Assembly (NCBI GenBank): GCA_964596705.1
Contig: CAZQVG010000035.1
Location: forward strand, 1-5,468
Source: JABJPM01 sp964596705
GTDB lineage: Archaea; Nanobdellota; Nanobdellia; SCGC-AAA011-G17; PNOQ01
DNA length: 5,468 bases
Reading direction: 5' to 3'
The notes beneath the pieces were generated by a model, which was given only the letters and a program-made list of their open reading frames with translations, searched no databases and was not told where the DNA came from. Shown here one piece after another: positions 1-3,814 of this stretch; the stretch's first letter is position 1, and every line of letters starts with the position of its first letter. The translations under genes were made by a program, and so were the position numbers.

Positions 1-198
1 AAGTTGTTTTTTATATCTATTATTAAGCAAAACTTGTAATATATCTACTACTATGTCTCTAGAATCCCCCGGTTGGAGTAAGCCAATTGATAAACATAAT
101 TTTCTTGTTAGTTCTCTTTTTGTATAAGAAGAAGGTTTTTCATATCTCCTTAATGTTATCTCTGATAATGGTGTATCTTTTGATATTGTTTTTGGCAT
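1..198 (-). CDS. Conserved-looking protein of unknown function, 3' end cut by the window edge
   Basis: An open frame of 66 codons runs without a stop from ATG at 198-196 to the first base of the window, so only the N-terminal part is visible. The protein begins MPKTISKDTPLSEITLRRYE and contains LCLSIGLLQPGDSRDIVVDI at residues 35-54, followed by a basic stretch (NNRYKKQL). I do not recognise the family. The N-terminal half is basic and the rest looks helical, so a small DNA- or RNA-binding protein is possible but not shown. The start is supported by a TATA-like box on the minus strand (228-221) about 26 bases upstream and by the absence of a Shine-Dalgarno site, as expected for a leaderless mRNA. 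It is divergent from the small heat-shock gene, with 109 bases between the two starts. Coding status is supported by the well-placed promoter and plausible protein sequence. Confidence 0.7.
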   Translation of the reverse strand, partial: MPKTISKDTPLSEITLRRYEKPSSYTKRELTRKLCLSIGLLQPGDSRDIVVDILQVLLNNRYKKQL

Positions 199-220
199 AG
201 ATTGAAAATGATTGGTTTTG

Positions 221-228
221 TTTAAATA
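221..228 (-). promoter_or_regulatory. TATA box for the minus-strand leftmost gene
   Basis: Read on the minus strand the sequence is TATTTAAA, preceded by an A-rich BRE-like run (CAAAAAA). Its centre lies about 26 bases before the ATG at 198, which puts the expected transcription start at or next to the start codon. Confidence 0.55.
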
Positions 229-251
229 TTTTTTGCATTTTTCATAAAAAA

Positions 252-259
252 TATAAATA
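252..259 (+). promoter_or_regulatory. TATA box for the small heat-shock gene
   Basis: TATAAATA preceded by an A-rich BRE-like run (246-251). Initiation about 26 bases downstream, near base 282, would leave a short leader that keeps the Shine-Dalgarno site. A second AT run (TATATATATTATA, 267-279) is also TATA-like, but initiation from it would fall near 297 and remove most of the ribosome binding site, so it is less likely. The boxes for the two divergent genes are only 23 bases apart, so one regulator bound here could affect both. Confidence 0.55.
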
Positions 260-293
260 AGTTCAGTATATATATTATAGTAAATAAATTAAA

Positions 294-301
294 GGAGGTG
301 A
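294..301 (+). promoter_or_regulatory. Strong Shine-Dalgarno site of the small heat-shock gene
   Basis: GGAGGTGA is a full match to the anti-Shine-Dalgarno end of archaeal 16S rRNA, with six bases to the ATG at 308. It fixes the start codon and suggests strong translation. Confidence 0.85.
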
Positions 302-307
302 GGCAAG

Positions 308-718
308 ATGACCAGAGAGATTGCTCCATTCTCCGGAAGATATTTCCCCGACTTTTTTAGAAGATTAGATAGTATATTTAGAAATTATTTTGATGACTTT
401 TTTGAATCGGGAGAGAGATATAGGGTGCCTGTAACATCTATCAGAGAAGAAGATGACAAGTATGTGGCGAGATTTGAAGTTCCAGGAATAGATAAAAAAG
501 ATATTGTGGTGAGTGCAGTAAATGGGGGATTAGAAGTGAAAGCAGAAACAAACGAAGAATCAGAAAATGGTAGTCACGTAAGCAGGTTTTATTCAAGGTT
601 GGGGTTGCCAGAGGCCATTAATATTGATGGAATAACATCGAGCTATAAGAATGGTGTTTTGGAGGTATACTTGCCAAAGAAAGAGCAAGTTAGATCAAGA
701 AAAATTGAAGTTAAGTAA
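308..718 (+). CDS. hsp20: Small heat-shock protein, Hsp20/alpha-crystallin family
   Basis: An ATP-independent holdase that binds unfolding proteins as part of a large cytoplasmic oligomer and keeps them soluble for refolding. At 136 residues it has normal family length. Residues 1-38 are the variable N-terminal arm, rich in Phe and Arg (PDFFRRLDSIF, YFDDFFES). The alpha-crystallin domain spans about 40-127, opening with VPVTSIREEDDKYVARFEVPG and closing with the signature YKNGVLEVYLPKK (113-125). The tail carries RKIEV (131-135), an I-x-V version of the C-terminal I-x-I/V motif that docks into the neighbouring subunit. The start is fixed by the strong Shine-Dalgarno site at 294-301. The gene appears monocistronic, with its own promoter and a T-rich terminator immediately after the stop. 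No classical heat-shock operator was recognised in the shared divergent region. Confidence 0.95.
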   Translation: MTREIAPFSGRYFPDFFRRLDSIFRNYFDDFFESGERYRVPVTSIREEDDKYVARFEVPGIDKKDIVVSAVNGGLEVKAETNEESENGSHVSRFYSRLGLPEAINIDGITSSYKNGVLEVYLPKKEQVRSRKIEVK

Positions 719-720
719 AC

Positions 721-742
721 TTTTTCTTTTTCTTCTTGTTTT
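721..742 (+). terminator. T-rich archaeal terminator after the small heat-shock gene
   Basis: The stop codon (716-718) is followed at once by successive T runs (TTTTTCTTTTTCTTCTTG and further Ts) with no stable hairpin. This is the usual form of an archaeal intrinsic terminator and separates this transcript from the next gene. Confidence 0.7.
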
Positions 743-756
743 CTATTACAATAAAA

Positions 757-766
757 CTTAAAAAGG
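757..766 (+). promoter_or_regulatory. TATA-like box for the CARF-like gene
   Basis: CTTAAAAAGG, preceded by ATAAAA as a BRE-like element, is centred about 28 bases before the ATG at 789. There is no Shine-Dalgarno site between it and the ATG, so the mRNA is probably leaderless or nearly so. Confidence 0.5.
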
Positions 767-788
767 CAGTTCTAAAATAGAAGCTAAA

Positions 789-1142
789 ATGGCAGATTTA
801 ATAGCATTTTTATCTACAGGCAAAGGGACCTGGGGACATGTAAGTGGATTAATTAATAACGAAGAGTGGGAAAAAATATATTTGTTGACAAATGATTTTG
901 GTAAAGAAAAATTTAGTGCAAATGAAAAAACTGAAATGATTGTTGTTGATGCAAATAAAAGTGTTGAAGAGTTAAGAGATGAAATAACTGAAAAATTAAA
1001 AGATAAGGTTTCTGGTGAAATTGGTGTTAACTTTATTTCTGGCAGCGGAAAAGAACATATGGCCTTGATCTCAGCTCTTATAAAGGTGGGAGTCGGGCTT
1101 AGATTTGTTGTTTCAAGTCAGGATGGTGTTAAAGAGATTTAG
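789..1142 (+). CDS. Small stand-alone Rossmann-type protein resembling a CARF domain
   Basis: A 117-residue soluble protein of unknown function with no signal or membrane segment. The visible layout is alternating strand and helix: strand 1 ADLIAFLS (2-9), a glycine-rich loop TGKGTWGHV (10-18), strand 2 KIYLLTND (29-36), strand 3 EMIVVDA (49-55), a charged helix (about 57-73), strand 4 GVNFISGSGKEHMALI (79-94) leading into a helix, and strand 5 LRFVVSS (104-110). In CARF domains, which bind cyclic oligoadenylates, two loops line the ligand pocket: one after strand 1 and one after strand 4 with a pattern like N-x-[ST]-G-G-[TS]-[KR] followed by a helix. Both are matched here by eye, the second by NFISGSGK. 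The resemblance is inference, not a proven assignment, and no effector domain is attached. The alternative is an unrelated small Rossmann protein. It lies between hsp20 and orc1/cdc6 with its own promoter, and no CRISPR genes are in view. Confidence 0.85.
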   Translation: MADLIAFLSTGKGTWGHVSGLINNEEWEKIYLLTNDFGKEKFSANEKTEMIVVDANKSVEELRDEITEKLKDKVSGEIGVNFISGSGKEHMALISALIKVGVGLRFVVSSQDGVKEI

Positions 1143-1147
1143 AAAGA

Positions 1148-1155
1148 TTTATATC
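1148..1155 (+). promoter_or_regulatory. TATA box for orc1/cdc6
   Basis: TTTATATC preceded by the purine run AGAAAGA (1141-1147), a good BRE plus TATA pair. The TATA core is centred about 27 bases before the ATG at 1178, so the message should be leaderless. The BRE overlaps the stop codon of the preceding gene. The T-rich spacer (1156-1177) could also end the upstream transcript. Confidence 0.65.
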
Positions 1156-1177
1156 TTATTTTATTTATCTTAATCTT

Positions 1178-2221
1178 ATGGGGTTATTTGATGAAATTCT
1201 ACATGATAATGAAAGTTTGTTCTTAGATGAAATTGCGTTAGATTATGACTTTATACCTAAAGAGATTCCATATAGGGAAGAACAGCAACATTATATTGCA
1301 AGCTGTATAATGCCTTTGTTGCAAGGAAGAAATGGAAGGAATTTATTTGTTCATGGAGCGCCAGGAATAGGAAAAACTTTGGCAGCATTATATGTGAAAA
1401 GAGAACTAGAGGAAAAAACAGATGATGTTGTTGCAATCTATGTTAATTGTTGGAAAAGAGATACTAGTTATAAAATTTTGTTGGACATTTGTGAGCAAAT
1501 TGGATATAAATGGGTACATAATAAAAGAACAGATGAACTTATGGATGTCATTGCAAAGATCTTAAACAAAAAGGCAGCAGTTATTTTCCTAGATGAAGTT
1601 GATAGAGTAAAAGAAATAGATATATTGTATTCCTTAAGTGAAGATTTGTACAAAAAATCAATTATAATGATTGCAAATGATGCAAATTGGTTCAGCAATT
1701 TAGATGATAGAATAAAATCAAGATTGATCGCAGAGTTTTTAGAGTTTAAACCATATAATGCGATTGAAACAGAAGGTATAATGAGGAAAAGGGCAAGTTA
1801 TGCATTTGTTCCTGAAGTCTGGGATAAAGAGGCATTACAAGCAATAATTGACAAAACAATAGAAATTAAAGATATTAGAAGTGGGCTGTTTTTGTTGAGA
1901 GAAGCTGGGAATATAGCAGAAAGTAAAGCATCTAGAAAGATTACAATGGAGCATGCTAAGCTTGCACTTTCTAAGTTGGAGAGTTTTAAGATAAAGAATG
2001 TGGCTGAATTTAGTGAAGCTGAACAAAAAGTTTTAGATTTAATAAAAGAAAATTCAGGAAAGACAATAAAAGAATTATATGAACTTTGTCAAGATGAGTT
2101 TTCTTATAGAAATTTCCACAGAAAAATTGATGAATTAAAGAAAAACAATATGATTGAAGTTGTTGAAAGGCCAGGCAGATCTCCGATTGTTAATTATTCT
2201 AGGAAATTGACTGAATTTTAA
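1178..2221 (+). CDS. cdc6: Orc1/Cdc6 family AAA+ replication initiator, short form
   Basis: Archaeal initiator that binds origin DNA and loads the MCM helicase. The AAA+ core shows Walker A GAPGIGKT (60-67), Walker B AVIFLDEVDR (134-143), sensor 1 at Asn167 (IMIANDAN), box VII DRIKSRL (177-183) with the arginine-finger candidates, and sensor 2 DIRSGLFLLREAG (232-244) with Arg234. This is the Cdc6 pattern of NTPase, lid and winged helix. Residues about 278-345 form the C-terminal winged-helix DNA-binding domain, with RNFHRKIDELKKNNMIEVVE as the likely recognition helix and wing. At 347 residues it is shorter than the usual roughly 390-420. The N-terminus before Walker A and the segment between Walker B and sensor 1, where the initiator-specific helix sits, look compact. 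The start is supported by a TATA box at the leaderless distance. An ORC/Cdc6-like ATPase with another job is the alternative. The flanking spacers are too short to hold an obvious origin. Confidence 0.9.
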   Translation: MGLFDEILHDNESLFLDEIALDYDFIPKEIPYREEQQHYIASCIMPLLQGRNGRNLFVHGAPGIGKTLAALYVKRELEEKTDDVVAIYVNCWKRDTSYKILLDICEQIGYKWVHNKRTDELMDVIAKILNKKAAVIFLDEVDRVKEIDILYSLSEDLYKKSIIMIANDANWFSNLDDRIKSRLIAEFLEFKPYNAIETEGIMRKRASYAFVPEVWDKEALQAIIDKTIEIKDIRSGLFLLREAGNIAESKASRKITMEHAKLALSKLESFKIKNVAEFSEAEQKVLDLIKENSGKTIKELYELCQDEFSYRNFHRKIDELKKNNMIEVVERPGRSPIVNYSRKLTEF

Positions 2222-2226
2222 TAAGA

Positions 2227-2234
2227 TTTTTAAA
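2227..2234 (+). promoter_or_regulatory. TATA box for the 75-residue unknown protein
   Basis: TTTTTAAA preceded by AATAAGA, which starts inside the cdc6 stop codon. It is centred about 26 bases before the ATG at 2256, and no Shine-Dalgarno site lies between. A leaderless start is expected. Confidence 0.55.
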
Positions 2235-2255
2235 TTATGTGTTATTTCTAAATTT

Positions 2256-2483
2256 ATGGGCCAATTATTAAGTCTAGATATTGAAAGTATAATATTACAA
2301 GAGGTTTTTGATAGTTTGGATGAGGATATGAGAAAATTAGTTAGGAATGAAGTTATTGATTTATTGTATGATCGGGTTGAATGTGCCTTTTACGGGATTG
2401 ATTATGTAGATCCAGATAATTTAAGGGCTTATGAGGTTGTAATGGACAGATATGGATTGTTAGATCCGTTAAATCCTAGTTAG
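2256..2483 (+). CDS. Small acidic protein of unknown function (75 residues)
   Basis: I do not recognise this protein. It is acidic and probably all-helical: residues about 8-50 form amphipathic helices (IESIILQEVFDSL, RNEVIDLLYDRVECAFYGID) and the C-terminus is DRYGLLDPLNPS. There is no signal peptide, membrane helix or metal-binding cysteine motif; a single Cys is present. It follows orc1/cdc6 by 34 bases but has its own well-placed TATA box and no Shine-Dalgarno site, which supports independent leaderless expression rather than co-translation with the initiator. Coding status is supported by the clean frame, promoter placement and protein-like composition. Its role is unknown. Confidence 0.75.
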   Translation: MGQLLSLDIESIILQEVFDSLDEDMRKLVRNEVIDLLYDRVECAFYGIDYVDPDNLRAYEVVMDRYGLLDPLNPS

Positions 2484-2530
2484 GTGATTGAAAGATAGCT
2501 AGTTCTTCTAAACTATTCTTAAGTAGATTT

Positions 2531-2548
2531 AGCTTGCCAAGCTTGCCA
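2531..2548 (+). repeat. Tandem direct repeat, two copies of AGCTTGCCA, upstream of the sORF promoter
   Basis: Two identical 9-base units adjoin (2531-2539 and 2540-2548). They also create a small inverted repeat, AGCTT-gcc-AAGCT. They lie in a GC-rich patch (2531-2563, 22 of 33 bases G or C) that ends at the TATA box at 2564. Direct repeats immediately upstream of a BRE/TATA pair are a typical position for an activator or repressor site. The patch could also fold as RNA (CTTGCC at 2542-2547 with GGCGAG at 2557-2562) if read through from upstream. The function is not shown by the sequence. Confidence 0.6.
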
Positions 2549-2563
2549 TGCACGCGGGCGAGG

Positions 2564-2571
2564 TATATAAA
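2564..2571 (+). promoter_or_regulatory. Strong TATA box for the small-ORF pair
   Basis: TATATAAA, preceded by the purine-rich GGCGAGG, is the best TATA match in the window. Initiation about 26 bases downstream, near 2594, would give a leader of about 16 bases that retains the Shine-Dalgarno site at 2596-2601. Confidence 0.7.
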
Positions 2572-2595
2572 GAGGACTTCCCAAAGAAGAGAGTA

Positions 2596-2601
2596 AGGAG
2601 G
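2596..2601 (+). promoter_or_regulatory. Shine-Dalgarno site of the first small ORF
   Basis: AGGAGG with eight bases to the ATG at 2610. It is one of only four clear Shine-Dalgarno sites in the window, which is strong support that this tiny ORF is translated. Confidence 0.75.
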
Positions 2602-2609
2602 CAGATAAA

Positions 2610-2714
2610 ATGGAACAATACAAAAGTTGGGAAGAATACTTTGAGCAGGCTTGTGAAATAAAGTTCTGGGAAATTGTGAATGAAGGTGCCTTAAAACAGC
2701 TTGGGGAGGTGTAA
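2610..2714 (+). CDS. Small protein of 34 residues, unknown function
   Basis: ATG at 2610 opens a 34-codon frame ending at TAA 2712-2714. It begins MEQYKSWEEYFEQACEIKFW and ends NEGALKQLGEV. It is acidic (eight Glu, three Lys), aromatic-rich (two Trp, two Tyr, two Phe) and likely one amphipathic helix. I recognise no family. The case for translation is the context rather than length: a strong promoter at 2564, AGGAGG at optimal distance, and a second SD-led ORF beginning four bases after its stop. A strong promoter driving a bicistronic message of two tiny acidic proteins suggests abundant expression. If it is not a real protein, the region would be a small RNA carrying chance ORFs, which the two good ribosome sites make less likely. 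Confidence 0.6.
   Translation: MEQYKSWEEYFEQACEIKFWEIVNEGALKQLGEV
2705..2711 (+). promoter_or_regulatory. Shine-Dalgarno site of the second small ORF
   Basis: GGAGGTG lies inside the last codons of the first small ORF, seven bases before the ATG at 2719. It marks a translated downstream cistron and allows coupled translation of the pair. Confidence 0.75.
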
Positions 2715-2718
2715 AAAA

Positions 2719-2820
2719 ATGTTGAATTATTATGATGCAGAAGATTTAATTAAATTTGAGGAAGATGGAGATTTAGAAGCCTGGGAAACTGGGCTAATGA
2801 TGGGTTTTTTAGCAGCCTAA
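2719..2820 (+). CDS. Small very acidic protein of 33 residues, unknown function
   Basis: ATG at 2719 gives 33 codons to TAA at 2818-2820. The N-terminal two thirds are strongly acidic (nine Asp/Glu against one Lys; YYDAEDLIKFEEDGDLEAWE). The last ten residues switch to a small hydrophobic tail, GLMMGFLAA. This acidic-then-hydrophobic pattern could be an amphipathic docking helix or a peptide that binds a basic partner, but nothing in the sequence identifies the partner. Translation is supported by GGAGGTG at the right distance, and the gene follows the 34-residue ORF by four bases in an apparent two-gene operon. The next gene's promoter begins six bases after its stop. Confidence 0.6.
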   Translation: MLNYYDAEDLIKFEEDGDLEAWETGLMMGFLAA

Positions 2821-2825
2821 AAAGG

Positions 2826-2833
2826 TTTAAAAA
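2826..2833 (+). promoter_or_regulatory. TATA box for the phosphoesterase operon
   Basis: TTTAAAAA preceded by AAAAGG, centred about 26 bases before the ATG at 2856. There is no Shine-Dalgarno site before that ATG, so the first gene of this operon is probably read from a leaderless mRNA. Confidence 0.6.
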
Positions 2834-2834
2834 C

Positions 2835-2853
2835 TTCTTTCTTCTTATTTTTT
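2835..2853 (+). terminator. T-rich stretch, likely terminator of the small-ORF transcript
   Basis: TTCTTTCTTCTTATTTTTT is pyrimidine-rich and sits in the spacer between the next gene's TATA box and start codon. It would end the small-ORF message without lying inside the leaderless downstream message. There is no hairpin. Pyrimidine bias near an initiation site is the alternative explanation. Confidence 0.4.
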
Positions 2854-2855
2854 AG

Positions 2856-3443
2856 ATGAAAATCTTTGCATTTACAGATCCGCATTTTGACGATGAAGTT
2901 CCGGATAGTTTTATTGAGAGGGCAAAAGATGCAGATCTAGTGGTGTGTGCAGGAGATTTTACTAATTTTGGAAGGAACATAAATAAAATAATGAGGGGTT
3001 TCTTAAAATTCAAGAAACCATTTGTTTTCATTCATGGAAATCATGAAGAGGGAGAAGATTTTAGCAAATTCAAGAAATATAAAAATCTAAAGTATATCCA
3101 CAAAAAGGGTTTTGTTTTTGGGGATTATTTGTTTATTGGTTTTGGGGGTGGTGGATTCTCTGAGAGATACAAAGAACTAGAGGATTTAGTAGAAAGAGTA
3201 AAGAAAAAGAAAAGCAAGAAAACAATAATATTTGTCAGTCATGCTCCTGTTTATGGAACAAGTACAGATCTCTTAAATGGGTTAGGGCATGTTGGAAGTA
3301 AATCTGCTTTAAAATTTGTAAAGGAGATAAAACCTATGCTTGTTATTTGCGGACATATAGAAGAGAATTTTGGGCAGATAGACAATATTGGAAAAACATT
3401 AATAATTAATCCTGGGAAAGAAGGGAGAATATTGGAGATTTAA
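2856..3443 (+). CDS. Calcineurin-like metallophosphoesterase (Icc-like, COG2129 type)
   Basis: A cytoplasmic two-metal phosphoesterase of 195 residues whose natural substrate cannot be read from the sequence. The family motifs occur in order: D8-P-H10 (FTDPHFDD), AGDFTNFG with D34, HGNHEEGE with N62 and H63, VSHAPVYG with H129, and CGHIEENFG with H167. The end, IGKTLIINPGKEGRILEI, is typical of the archaeal Icc-related group. The final GHxH motif is altered: the position normally holding the second metal-binding His is Glu169. All other ligands are intact, so activity with a changed metal site is plausible, but loss of activity cannot be excluded. The leaderless start is set by the TATA box at 2826. 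It is one base upstream of a small papain-like gene, so the two form an operon. Confidence 0.92.
   Translation: MKIFAFTDPHFDDEVPDSFIERAKDADLVVCAGDFTNFGRNINKIMRGFLKFKKPFVFIHGNHEEGEDFSKFKKYKNLKYIHKKGFVFGDYLFIGFGGGGFSERYKELEDLVERVKKKKSKKTIIFVSHAPVYGTSTDLLNGLGHVGSKSALKFVKEIKPMLVICGHIEENFGQIDNIGKTLIINPGKEGRILEI
3434..3437 (+). promoter_or_regulatory. Shine-Dalgarno site of the papain-like gene
   Basis: GGAG inside the last codons of the phosphoesterase gene, seven bases before the ATG at 3445. It supports that start and operon-internal translation. Confidence 0.55.
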
Positions 3444-3444
3444 G

Positions 3445-3801
3445 ATGAAACTAAAAACAGATGCTTTAACTGTGTGGCAGGAATTAAAAGAGATGAATAA
3501 TTTGTTTCCATATAGGTGTTGTAGGATTGCTGCATCAAGAATGAATGAATTAGGTTATGAGATTGTTAGAGGAGTTATAAGGGTAAGCAACTATTGTGGA
3601 TTAGGGATTAAAAAAGAATTGCCTCATGTTTGGAATTATGATAAAGAAACCAAAATTTTTGTTGATCTAACTGCTTCACAGTTTAATATTCACTTGCCAA
3701 AGCTAGAGCATATGCCAGATATTTATTTTTGGCAAGAAAATGATATTCATCTTCATGACAGATATGTTGCAAAGAAAATTGGGAGTTTTCAGGCCATTTA
3801 A
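3445..3801 (+). CDS. Small protein with a papain/transglutaminase-like Cys-His-Asp pattern
   Basis: An 118-residue protein, function unknown. It shows the order of conserved residues expected of a minimal papain-like or transglutaminase-like fold: a helix starting with the nucleophile candidates Cys25-Cys26 (FPYRCCRIAASRMNELG), then His61 at the start of a strand (PHVWNYDKE), then Asp74 in the next strand with a following Gln (IFVDLTASQF, 71-80). The C-xn-HxW-xn-vDxTaxQF arrangement recalls small NlpC/P60- and transglutaminase-like hydrolases and deamidases, including papain-fold toxin domains. That assignment is by motif order only. There is no signal peptide, so it should act in the cytoplasm. 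The start is supported by GGAG at 3434. It is the second gene of the phosphoesterase operon, one base downstream, and meets the taw1 stop codon head-on across a 13-base gap. Confidence 0.85.
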   Translation: MKLKTDALTVWQELKEMNNLFPYRCCRIAASRMNELGYEIVRGVIRVSNYCGLGIKKELPHVWNYDKETKIFVDLTASQFNIHLPKLEHMPDIYFWQENDIHLHDRYVAKKIGSFQAI

Positions 3802-3814
3802 GTGCTAAATTATT

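Noticed and set aside
1468..1698. Minus-strand frame of 76 codons opposite orc1/cdc6
   Set aside because: It lies wholly inside the well-supported AAA+ gene on the other strand, has low-complexity Ile/Ser/Phe-rich composition and has no promoter or ribosome site.
1835..2026. Minus-strand frame of 63 codons opposite the lid/winged-helix part of orc1/cdc6
   Set aside because: Antisense shadow with Cys/Phe/Ser-rich composition and no initiation signal.
1143..2255. Replication origin beside the cdc6 gene
   Set aside because: Archaeal origins often lie next to cdc6, but the flanking gaps are only 35 and 34 bases, are filled by promoters, and contain no ORB-like G-rich repeats or inverted pairs.
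2484..2530. Hairpin terminator or box C/D RNA after the 75-residue gene
   Set aside because: The only stem is TAGTT/AACTA (5 bp, 2500-2515) with no following T run. A GTGATTG resembling a C box has no matching D box or C'/D' pair nearby.
3802..3814. Bidirectional terminator between the converging operons
   Set aside because: The 13-base gap and adjoining AAATTATTTTAAAATTT are AT-rich and roughly symmetric, but T runs are short and cannot be told from background composition.
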